From JANMZR01 sp031383555 (GTDB taxonomy: Bacteria > Bacteroidota > Bacteroidia > Cytophagales > Spirosomataceae), in the NCBI GenBank assembly GCA_031383555.1, contig JANMZR010000094.1:1-14633 (forward strand): a DNA stretch of 14,633 bases, given 5' to 3'. Made by a program: the position numbers and the translations under genes. Positions 6,804 to 12,716 of this stretch are shown here, one piece after another. Position 1 is the stretch's first letter; the number at the start of each line of letters is the position of its first letter. The notes under the pieces were generated by a model. That model had not been told where the DNA came from. It worked only from the letters and a program-made list of their open reading frames with translations, and searched no databases.

Positions 6804-7955
6804 TTAATTGAAGAAATCTCGCATTTTCTCAAAAATATTTTTATCGGCTTTATTTGGCTTTGGATGAAAATTAGGTGAGTCTCTAAGTTTTTCTAGCAAT
6901 GCTTTTTCATCAGGCGTAACTTGTTTGGGAGTCCAAACGTTTACATGAACCAATTGATCGCCCTTACCATAACCATTTATTTCCTTAATCCCTTTTCCTT
7001 TGAGTCTTAATATTTTTCCTGATTGTGTGCCAGCTTCGAGTTGAATTCTGGCTTTGCCGTCAATTGTTGGTATTTCTATGCTTGTACCTAACACTGCATC
7101 AATAAAATTGACATGAAGGTCAAAAACAACATTTATCCCATCTCTAAGAAGGTGCTCATGTACTTCTTCTTCAATAACTATTAAAAGGTCACCAGCTACA
7201 CCGCCACGAGCTGGTACATTGCCTTTTCCAGTCATGGAAAGTTGCATGCCTTCTTGCACACCTGCTGGAATTTTTATTGAAATTACTTCTTCCTCCAAAG
7301 TTCTTCCTTCTCCAAAACAGGCCTCGCAACGTGTCGAAACTATTTTACCCTCACCATTACAAGTTTGGCAAGGGGCAGTTGTAACCATTTGGCCTAACAT
7401 GGTTTGGCGTACTTGCCGCACTTGACCTTGCCCATTACAAGTGGAACATGTTTTTAGTTCAGTACCATTTTTGGCACCATTTCCACTGCAACTTTTGCAA
7501 GTAACATGTCGTTTTACTTTTATTTTTTTCTCAACTCCGTTAGCAACCTCTTCCAGATTTAATTTAAGTTTAATCCTCAAATCCGAGCCTTTGCGAGTTC
7601 TTCGGCCACCTCCACCTCCGCCTCCAAAAAAGCTACTAAAAGGGCTTTCCTCACCAAAAATATCACCAAATTGGCTGAATATATCATTCATATCCATACC
7701 ACCTCCACGGCCTCCATTGGATGCTCCGCCTAAGCCAGCGTGGCCATATTGGTCATAACGTGCCTTTTTCTGGGGATTTGAAAGTACTTCGTAAGCTTCA
7801 GCAGCCTCCTTAAACTTTTCTTCAGCGGCTTTATCACCTTGGTTTTTGTCAGGATGGTACTTTATGGCCATCTTCCTGTAAGCCTTTTTTATTTCATCTT
7901 CCGATGCACCTTTTGCTACTTCTAATATTTGGTAAAAATCTCGCTTTTGAGCCAT
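6804..7955 (-). CDS. dnaJ: Chaperone protein DnaJ (Hsp40, type I)
   Basis: The co-chaperone that delivers unfolded clients to DnaK and stimulates its ATPase. This is a full-length 383-residue type I DnaJ. It has a J-domain at residues 1-70 with the essential HPD at 34-36, a Gly/Phe-rich linker (about 75-118, with long glycine runs), and a zinc domain with four CxxCxGxG repeats at 153-160, 170-177, 196-203 and 210-217 (CKSCSGNG, CSTCNGQG, CQTCNGEG, CEACFGEG). The substrate-binding beta domains follow. All eight zinc cysteines are present. It lies 150 bases downstream of grpE on the same strand, forming a grpE-dnaJ unit; dnaK is not in the window. The intervening sequence holds a bulged hairpin that might tune expression. 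Confidence 0.97.
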   Translation of the reverse strand: MAQKRDFYQILEVAKGASEDEIKKAYRKMAIKYHPDKNQGDKAAEEKFKEAAEAYEVLSNPQKKARYDQYGHAGLGGASNGGRGGGMDMNDIFSQFGDIFGEESPFSSFFGGGGGGGRRTRKGSDLRIKLKLNLEEVANGVEKKIKVKRHVTCKSCSGNGAKNGTELKTCSTCNGQGQVRQVRQTMLGQMVTTAPCQTCNGEGKIVSTRCEACFGEGRTLEEEVISIKIPAGVQEGMQLSMTGKGNVPARGGVAGDLLIVIEEEVHEHLLRDGINVVFDLHVNFIDAVLGTSIEIPTIDGKARIQLEAGTQSGKILRLKGKGIKEINGYGKGDQLVHVNVWTPKQVTPDEKALLEKLRDSPNFHPKPNKADKNIFEKMRDFFN

Positions 7956-7969
7956 GAAACTTTAGTTTT

Positions 7970-8019
7970 AAAGTCGTAAGTAAAAATAAAGTCGTATTCA
8001 AATAGTTTTGAATTACGAC
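7970..8019 (-). repeat. GTCGTA repeats and bulged hairpin between grpE and dnaJ
   Basis: AAAGTCGTA occurs twice (7970-7978 and 7988-7996). The second copy starts an inverted repeat: GTCGTATTCAAA (7991-8002) pairs with TTTGAA-T-TACGAC (8007-8019) with one bulged base and a 4-nt loop. It lies upstream of the dnaJ start. No poly-U tract follows on the minus strand, so it does not look like a terminator. An operator, RNA-processing site or leader structure are all possible; the function is unknown. Confidence 0.45.
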
Positions 8020-8105
8020 AAGCCCACTTATCGACCTTTTATGTATTCTTATTTAATTTTATTTTCTGCTAACTTACTTATAACTAACTAGTAATCGACT
8101 TATTT

Positions 8106-8684
8106 TCAACTTCCCACTATCACCTTAGCAAACCTTATCACCTTGTCTTTCAACAAATATCCTTTTTCAACCACCTCAATTACTTTACCTTTTTCGGCCA
8201 CGGTTGGAGCATCAAATTGGGTGATGCAATCATGAATGTCGGGATTGAATACTTCACCTTTAGCTACCATTTCTTTAACCCCCTTGGCTTGCAATGTATT
8301 ATTCAATTTACTAAAAATCAAAGAAATACCGTCAGAAATCTCCCCTTCTTTTGCATTTGCTACAGCTCGTTCATAGTCATCAACCACTGACAAAAGGTCA
8401 ACAATTACATTTTCTGAAGCAGTTTGAATTAGTTCTAATTTTTCTTTTGATGTTCTTTTTCTGAAATTGTCAAACTCTGAATATAATCTAATATACTTGT
8501 CTTTCATTTCGGCAAGTTCCATGTTCAACTTCTCAGCTTCTGATAATTCTGGATCTTTTTCTTTGGTATTTACCTCTGTTTTCGTTTCATTTTGAACATC
8601 TAAATCATTTATTGCACCTGTATCAGCTTGGTCATACACGTTTTCTACTACTATTTCAGCACGCTCTTCTTCCTTTTTTTTCAT
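8106..8684 (-). CDS. grpE: Nucleotide exchange factor GrpE
   Basis: Releases ADP from DnaK in the DnaK-DnaJ-GrpE folding cycle. A 192-residue cytoplasmic dimer. The acidic, poorly conserved N-terminal tail (about 1-48) leads into a long coiled-coil helix (about 50-110) containing YIRLYSEFDNFRKRTSKE and LLSVVDDYERAV. The beta-domain has GEVFNPDIHDCITQ and GYLLKDKVIRFAKVIV. The start is placed at the ATG at 8684, not the in-frame TTG at 8711, because AAGGAA (AGGA at 8693-8696) sits 8 bases before the ATG and the extra nine residues are unlike the family. It is the first gene of the grpE-dnaJ unit and is divergent from queG across a 178-base gap. Confidence 0.95.
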   Translation of the reverse strand: MKKKEEERAEIVVENVYDQADTGAINDLDVQNETKTEVNTKEKDPELSEAEKLNMELAEMKDKYIRLYSEFDNFRKRTSKEKLELIQTASENVIVDLLSVVDDYERAVANAKEGEISDGISLIFSKLNNTLQAKGVKEMVAKGEVFNPDIHDCITQFDAPTVAEKGKVIEVVEKGYLLKDKVIRFAKVIVGS

Positions 8685-8692
8685 ATATAAAT

Positions 8693-8696
8693 TCCT
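8693..8696 (-). promoter_or_regulatory. Ribosome binding site deciding the grpE start
   Basis: AGGA on the minus strand, 8 bases before the ATG at 8684. It is one of few clear Shine-Dalgarno-like sequences in the window and supports this ATG over the upstream TTG. Confidence 0.55.
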
Positions 8697-8808
8697 TAGT
8701 TTTTTTATCAAAATCAGTATTTGCTATAAAAAATGCCTCCTAAAAAAAGAAAAACATTATTTTGATTATATTAATTTATTTCAATTTTTTTGCCAATTTT
8801 AGAAAAAC

Positions 8809-8821
8809 TGACAAGATGGCA
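8809..8821. promoter_or_regulatory. TGACA-N3-TGGCA imperfect palindrome between grpE and queG
   Basis: TGACAAGATGGCA is an imperfect inverted repeat (TGACA against TGGCA, one mismatch) in the divergent grpE/queG intergenic region. A further TGCCA at 8791-8795 is an exact inverse of the TGGCA half. It is a candidate operator or stress-promoter element for the chaperone operon. No canonical -7/-33 pair could be aligned to it on either strand, so the assignment is weak. Confidence 0.3.
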
Positions 8822-8862
8822 CTAATTTTAATGCAAATTTACAAAAGAAAACTTTTATAGCC

Positions 8863-9822
8863 TTGTCAAATCAATTTATACATAAGAATACGCAATTTAT
8901 CAAAGAGAAAGCTAAAGATTTAGGCTTTGATTTTTGTGGTATATCGATGGCAGGTTTTCTTGAAAATGAAGCGCCCAAATTAGACAGTTGGCTTAAAAAT
9001 GGAATGCATGGTACCATGAATTATATGGAAAACCATTTTGACAAAAGGCTTGATCCAAGGCAATTGGTACCTGGAGCCAAGTCTGTTATCTCAGTACTTT
9101 ATAATTATTATCCTGAAGAAAAATTATCAGAAAATGAACATGATATAAAAATTTCAAAATATGCTTATGGAACTGATTATCATTTTGTTATAAAAAATAA
9201 ATTAAAGGATTTTTGGCAAGAAATTGAAAAAGAAATTGGTAAAATAGATGGTAGAGTATTTGTTGATTCGGCGCCTGTAATGGAAAAAGCATGGGCTCAA
9301 AAATCAGGATTAGGCTGGATTGGGAAGCATTCAAATCTCCTGAATAGGGAAATGGGTTCTTTTTTTTTTATAGCCGAAATTATTATTGACCTTGAGCTTG
9401 AATATGACGGACCCATGGCCGATTATTGTGGCACTTGTACAAAATGTATTGATGCCTGCCCCACAGAAGCCATTACCCCATATGTGGTGGATGGTAGCAA
9501 ATGTATATCCTATTTTACCATTGAACTTAAAGAGGAAATTCCCAAAGAAATGGCAGGAAAATTTAATAATTGGGCTTTTGGTTGTGACATCTGTCAAGAT
9601 GTTTGCCCATGGAATCGATTTTCAAAACCACATAAGGAACCCTCTTTTTATCTAAATTCAAACTTAATTGCATTGCAAGAAAAAGACTTTTTCGATTTAA
9701 CTAACGAAAGTTTTGATATAATTTTCAGAAAATCACCTTTAAAAAGAGCCAAATTTGAAGGATTTAAAAGAAATTTGATTTTTTTGAAAACAAGAAATAG
9801 CAAAAAAAATTTAACTCCATAA
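8863..9822 (+). CDS. queG: Epoxyqueuosine reductase
   Basis: Reduces epoxyqueuosine to queuosine at the wobble base of GUN tRNAs, using cobalamin and two [4Fe-4S] clusters. 319 residues. Features: the N-terminal cobalamin-binding fold with SVISVLYNYYP (74-84) and KYAYGTDYH (99-107); VFVDSAPVMEKAWA with Asp135, equivalent to the catalytic Asp134 of E. coli QueG; GLGWIGKHSNLL (149-160); and a bacterioferredoxin domain with Cys189/192/195/199 (CGTCTKCIDACP), Cys214 and CDICQDVCPW (241-250). It lacks most of the C-terminal HEAT-like extension of the 379-residue E. coli enzyme. The start is TTG at 8863: the frame has no ATG between the upstream stop (8809-8811) and this point, and the first internal ATG would remove conserved sequence. 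It is followed 8 bases later by an RNA methyltransferase gene, probably in the same operon. Confidence 0.94.
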   Translation: MSNQFIHKNTQFIKEKAKDLGFDFCGISMAGFLENEAPKLDSWLKNGMHGTMNYMENHFDKRLDPRQLVPGAKSVISVLYNYYPEEKLSENEHDIKISKYAYGTDYHFVIKNKLKDFWQEIEKEIGKIDGRVFVDSAPVMEKAWAQKSGLGWIGKHSNLLNREMGSFFFIAEIIIDLELEYDGPMADYCGTCTKCIDACPTEAITPYVVDGSKCISYFTIELKEEIPKEMAGKFNNWAFGCDICQDVCPWNRFSKPHKEPSFYLNSNLIALQEKDFFDLTNESFDIIFRKSPLKRAKFEGFKRNLIFLKTRNSKKNLTP

Positions 9823-9830
9823 ATTAAAAA

Positions 9831-10370
9831 ATGAACAAAAAATTATCGATGGATGATTTGAATCGTCCAAAGTTGATTGAGTATAAGAATCAAGAAAAAC
9901 TACCCCTAGTCCTTGTTTTAGACAATATTAGAAGTATGAATAACGTCGGGTCAGCTTTTCGCACCGCTGATGCTTTTAATATTGAAAAAGTGTTTTTGGC
10001 AGGCATAACGGCAACTCCTCCTAATAGAGAAATCACAAAAACAGCACTAGGAGCAGATGAATCGGTGACTTGGGAGCATAAATCTGATGTTTTAGAAATA
10101 ATTTCAGATTTAAAAAAAGAAGGTTATATCATTTGTGCCATAGAACAGGTTGAAAACAGCATAAAACTTCAAAATTTTTTGCCAACTATTTACAAAAAAT
10201 ACGCCTATGTATTTGGCAATGAAGTATTTGGTGTAAATGAAGAAGTAATTAATAAAGCTGATTATTGTTTAGAAATTCCACAATTCGGAACTAAACATTC
10301 ATTGAATATCTCGGTTACGATAGGAATTACCTGTTGGGATTTTATACAAAAAACAATTTTAAAGGTTTAA
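9831..10370 (+). CDS. SpoU/TrmH-family RNA 2'-O-methyltransferase
   Basis: A SPOUT-class methyltransferase that should transfer a methyl from S-adenosylmethionine to a ribose 2'-OH in tRNA or rRNA. 179 residues, essentially the bare catalytic domain. The three knot motifs are present: motif 1 NNVGSAFRTADAF, with the catalytic-type Asn38 and Arg44; motif 2 VFGNEVFGVNEEVI (127-140); and motif 3 IPQFGTKHSLNISVTIGI (149-166), where the usual Met after 'IP' is replaced. No N-terminal L30e-like or C-terminal extension is present, so the substrate cannot be told from architecture; TrmH (G18) or TrmL-like targets are possible. It starts 8 bases after the queG stop, which suggests an RNA-modification operon. 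Confidence 0.9.
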   Translation: MNKKLSMDDLNRPKLIEYKNQEKLPLVLVLDNIRSMNNVGSAFRTADAFNIEKVFLAGITATPPNREITKTALGADESVTWEHKSDVLEIISDLKKEGYIICAIEQVENSIKLQNFLPTIYKKYAYVFGNEVFGVNEEVINKADYCLEIPQFGTKHSLNISVTIGITCWDFIQKTILKV

Positions 10371-10416
10371 AAATAAAACTTAACATAGAAAATTATTAAA
10401 ATGAATGTTAGAGTTA

Positions 10417-10424
10417 TATATTTG
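10417..10424 (+). promoter_or_regulatory. Candidate -7 element upstream of Lys-rich gene
   Basis: TATATTTG matches TAnnTTTG exactly, 60 bases before the ATG at 10485. It lies inside the extra N-terminal stretch of the longer frame that opens at 10401, so if real, transcription starts after that ATG and the shorter protein is the product. No clear TTTG is seen 19-21 bases upstream. Confidence 0.4.
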
Positions 10425-10484
10425 CGTCCCAATATTATTAAATCATTAAGAAATTATAAAAATACTAATAAATTATTTATAGAT

Positions 10485-11030
10485 ATGAAGCCAGAAAAAA
10501 AACAATTAGCAACTGAAATTGAAACAGCAATTAAAAGTAAAATAGTTAATGTGCCAGAAAAGGCCGCTAAAAAAATAAGCAAGGCCACTAAAAAATCTGC
10601 AAAGGAGCTTGCAACAAAAGTATTGAAAGCAAGAAAAAAGGCGACAGAAGTGGTTGAAAATGAAATAAAAAAAGTTAGAAAAGAACTTGAAAAAGTGAGT
10701 AAAACAAGCGAAAAAAAGAAAGATAAAAAAGACGAAAAAGACAAGAAGGACAATAAGAAAAAAGATAAGAGTAATAACAAAAAAAGCAAAAAAGATAACA
10801 AAACTAAGGTTGAAGCTCCAAAAACTGTAATTGTAAAGCCAATTGTAGCAAAACCAACTGTAATTGCAAAACCTGTGGCTATTAAACCAGTTGCAGCAAA
10901 ACAAGTTGTAGCAAAAGCAGTCGCAGCAAAACCAGCTGTAAAGAAAGTGGTAGCTACCGCAAAACCAGCTCAGCCAAAAGCAACAGTAGCAAAAGAGGCA
11001 GCACCAAAGCCTACTGAACCTACTAAATAG
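10485..11030 (+). CDS. Lys/Ala/Pro-rich low-complexity protein, histone H1-like composition
   Basis: A 181-residue, very basic protein; no enzymatic family is recognised. Three zones are visible. Residues 1-75 are a likely amphipathic helix rich in Lys/Ala/Glu (EKAAKKISKATKKSAKELAT, then VVENEIKKVRKELEKVSK). Residues 76-107 are almost only Lys, Asp, Glu, Asn and Ser (EKKKDKKDEKDKKDNKKKDK). Residues 108-181 are degenerate (V/A)AKP repeats with alanine, valine and proline. There is no signal peptide or membrane segment. Composition resembles bacterial histone H1-like and nucleoid-associated tails, so DNA or RNA binding is plausible but inferred. The start is set at 10485 because the helix begins there and a -7 box lies upstream; a longer frame from 10401 adds 28 residues of different character. 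It is followed by a strong terminator. Confidence 0.7.
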   Translation: MKPEKKQLATEIETAIKSKIVNVPEKAAKKISKATKKSAKELATKVLKARKKATEVVENEIKKVRKELEKVSKTSEKKKDKKDEKDKKDNKKKDKSNNKKSKKDNKTKVEAPKTVIVKPIVAKPTVIAKPVAIKPVAAKQVVAKAVAAKPAVKKVVATAKPAQPKATVAKEAAPKPTEPTK

Positions 11031-11060
11031 GCATTTGAAATAAGAAATTACTGAGGGGGC

Positions 11061-11086
11061 AGGGGGCAATTGCTCCCTTTTTTTTT
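11061..11086 (+). terminator. Intrinsic terminator after Lys-rich gene
   Basis: AGGGGGCAATTGCTCCCT (11061-11078) is a near-palindrome forming an 8-bp stem with one G-U pair and a minimal loop (opening to a larger loop if the terminal A-T pairs melt), followed by a run of nine T (11078-11086). It is unusually GC-rich for this region. Confidence 0.85.
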
Positions 11087-11141
11087 AAATTGATATTAAG
11101 ATTTTTTCAAAATAAATTGACAAGAATTTAAATTGATACCG

Positions 11142-11149
11142 TAGTTTTG
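11142..11149 (+). promoter_or_regulatory. Candidate -7 element of the fumC promoter
   Basis: TAGTTTTG matches TAnnTTTG exactly, 36 bases before the fumC ATG and after the upstream terminator. ATTG at 11116-11119 lies 22 bases upstream and could act as a slightly over-spaced -33 element. Confidence 0.45.
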
Positions 11150-11185
11150 CAATATAATTTTTATTAATAGAATTTATTTTAATCA

Positions 11186-12583
11186 ATGGAATTTAGAATT
11201 GAAAAAGACACCATGGGCAAGGTGCAAGTACCAGCAAACGTATACTGGGGTGCCCAAACACAGCGTTCGATAGAGAACTTTCCAATAGCTCAGGACATTA
11301 ACAAAATGCCAAAGGAGATAATTGCTGCCTTTGCCTATTTGAAAAAAGCAGCAGCTATTACCAATTTCGAGGCAGGAATACTAACAGAAGAAAAGAAAAT
11401 TTTGATTGGTAAAGTCTGCAATGAAATATTGGAAGGTAAATTAGCTGACCAATTCCCACTAGTGGTTTGGCAGACAGGCTCTGGAACACAGTCAAATATG
11501 AATGCAAACGAGGTAATTGCTTATCGTGCGCATGTATTACAAGGGGGCAGTTTGCTAGATGAACAAAAAATTGTTCACCCAAATGACGACGTAAATAAAT
11601 CACAAAGCTCAAATGATACATTTCCTACGGCAATGCATATTGCTGCTTATAAAATATTAGTTGAATGCACCATTCCTGGAATTGAAAAACTCCGTGATAC
11701 CCTATCAGCCAAATCATCAGAATTTATGAATGTGGTAAAAATTGGCCGCACTCATTTTATGGATGCTACGCCTCTTACAGTAGGCCAGGAGTTTTCTGGA
11801 TATGTTTCACAATTAAATCATGGTTTGAAGGCCATAAAAAATACATTGGCACATCTATCAGAATTGGCGCTAGGAGGCACTGCCGTAGGAACGGGCATCA
11901 ATACACCTAAAGGATATTCTGAAAATGTAGCTAAGCATATTGCCGAACTTACTGGATTACCTTTTATAACCGCTGAAAATAAATTTGAAGCGTTGGCCGC
12001 TCATGATGCAATAGTGGAAGCACACGGAGCTTTAAAAACCGTTGCCGTAAGTCTAATGAAAATTGGCAACGATATTCGAATGCTTTCATCGGGCCCTCGC
12101 TCGGGAATTGGCGAAATACATATACCTGATAATGAGCCTGGTAGCTCAATAATGCCAGGCAAAGTGAACCCAACCCAATGTGAAGCTATGACTATGGTTT
12201 CAGCTCAAGTGATGGGGAATGATATAGCCATTAGTATTGGTGGATCACTGGGGCATTTCGAATTAAATGTATTTAAGCCTGTTATGATTTATAATTTCCT
12301 CCATTCGGCACGATTGATTGGCGATGTATGTGTAAGTTTCAACGATAAATGTGCAATCGGTATAGAGCCAATTTTGCCTAACATTAAAAAACATGTGGAC
12401 AATTCATTGATGTTGGTTACAGCTTTGAATACAAAAATTGGCTATTACAAGTCTGCGGAAATTGCTCAAACTGCTCATAAAAATCATTCTACATTAAAAG
12501 AAACAGCCATAGCATTGGGCTATTTAACCGCTGAAGAATTTGACGAATGGGTAAAACCTGAAGAAATGGTGGGGATATTATAG
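11186..12583 (+). CDS. fumC: Fumarate hydratase class II
   Basis: Interconverts fumarate and malate in the TCA cycle; an iron-independent cytoplasmic homotetramer. 465 residues, against 467 in E. coli FumC. Family blocks: TGSGTQSNMNANEV (97-110), HPNDDVNKSQSSNDTFPTAM (131-150), GRTHFMDATPLTVGQEFSGY (187-206, with His190 in the place of E. coli His188), and the fumarase/aspartase signature GSSIMPGKVNP (319-329, with Ser321, Lys327 and Asn329). 'GTGIN' (236-240) and a C-terminal domain with LTAEEFDEWV are normal for the class. No missing catalytic residue is seen. It has its own upstream -7 box and downstream terminator, so it is most likely monocistronic. Aspartase shares the fold, but the length and the THFMDATP block favour fumarase. 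Confidence 0.96.
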   Translation: MEFRIEKDTMGKVQVPANVYWGAQTQRSIENFPIAQDINKMPKEIIAAFAYLKKAAAITNFEAGILTEEKKILIGKVCNEILEGKLADQFPLVVWQTGSGTQSNMNANEVIAYRAHVLQGGSLLDEQKIVHPNDDVNKSQSSNDTFPTAMHIAAYKILVECTIPGIEKLRDTLSAKSSEFMNVVKIGRTHFMDATPLTVGQEFSGYVSQLNHGLKAIKNTLAHLSELALGGTAVGTGINTPKGYSENVAKHIAELTGLPFITAENKFEALAAHDAIVEAHGALKTVAVSLMKIGNDIRMLSSGPRSGIGEIHIPDNEPGSSIMPGKVNPTQCEAMTMVSAQVMGNDIAISIGGSLGHFELNVFKPVMIYNFLHSARLIGDVCVSFNDKCAIGIEPILPNIKKHVDNSLMLVTALNTKIGYYKSAEIAQTAHKNHSTLKETAIALGYLTAEEFDEWVKPEEMVGIL

Positions 12584-12633
12584 AAACCCAAAATTATTTA
12601 GGTAAAATATATATGATAATTTGTTATACTTAC

Positions 12634-12663
12634 AAAAAAGCAAGAATTGGTCTTGCTTTTTTT
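12634..12663 (+). terminator. Intrinsic terminator after fumC
   Basis: A perfect 12-bp stem, AAAAAAGCAAGA (12634-12645) with TCTTGCTTTTTT (12651-12662), has a 5-nt loop ATTGG. The T-tract gives termination of fumC; the A-tract would also allow reading from the other strand. Confidence 0.9.
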
Positions 12664-12716
12664 ATTTTTGCATACTATTTCTGTTTATTTTTACTACATA
12701 ATATATTGAAATACAT

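Noticed and set aside
7441..7758. Plus-strand open frame with proline runs opposite dnaJ
   Set aside because: It is antisense to the glycine-rich linker and zinc domain of an unmistakable DnaJ; the proline run is just the complement of GGT/GGC/GGA codons.
8685..8711. TTG-initiated longer GrpE starting at 8711
   Set aside because: The ATG at 8684 has AGGA 8 bases upstream inside the would-be extension, and the extra residues are not family-like.
8816..8835. Possible sigma-54 promoter (TGGCAC ... TGCA) before queG
   Set aside because: The GG (8818-8819) and GC (8833-8834) dinucleotides are 13 bases apart; sigma-54 promoters need about 10, so spacing is wrong.
10401..10484. 28-residue N-terminal extension of the Lys-rich protein from the ATG at 10401
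   Set aside because: The extension has different composition (MNVRVIYLRPNIIK...), and an exact TAnnTTTG box lies within it, suggesting transcription starts downstream. Not fully excluded.
10454..11069. Long minus-strand open frames opposite the Lys-rich gene
   Set aside because: They encode Phe/Leu/Ser- or Cys/Phe-rich low-complexity sequence that is simply the complement of the AAA/AAG-rich coding strand; no start context or family features.
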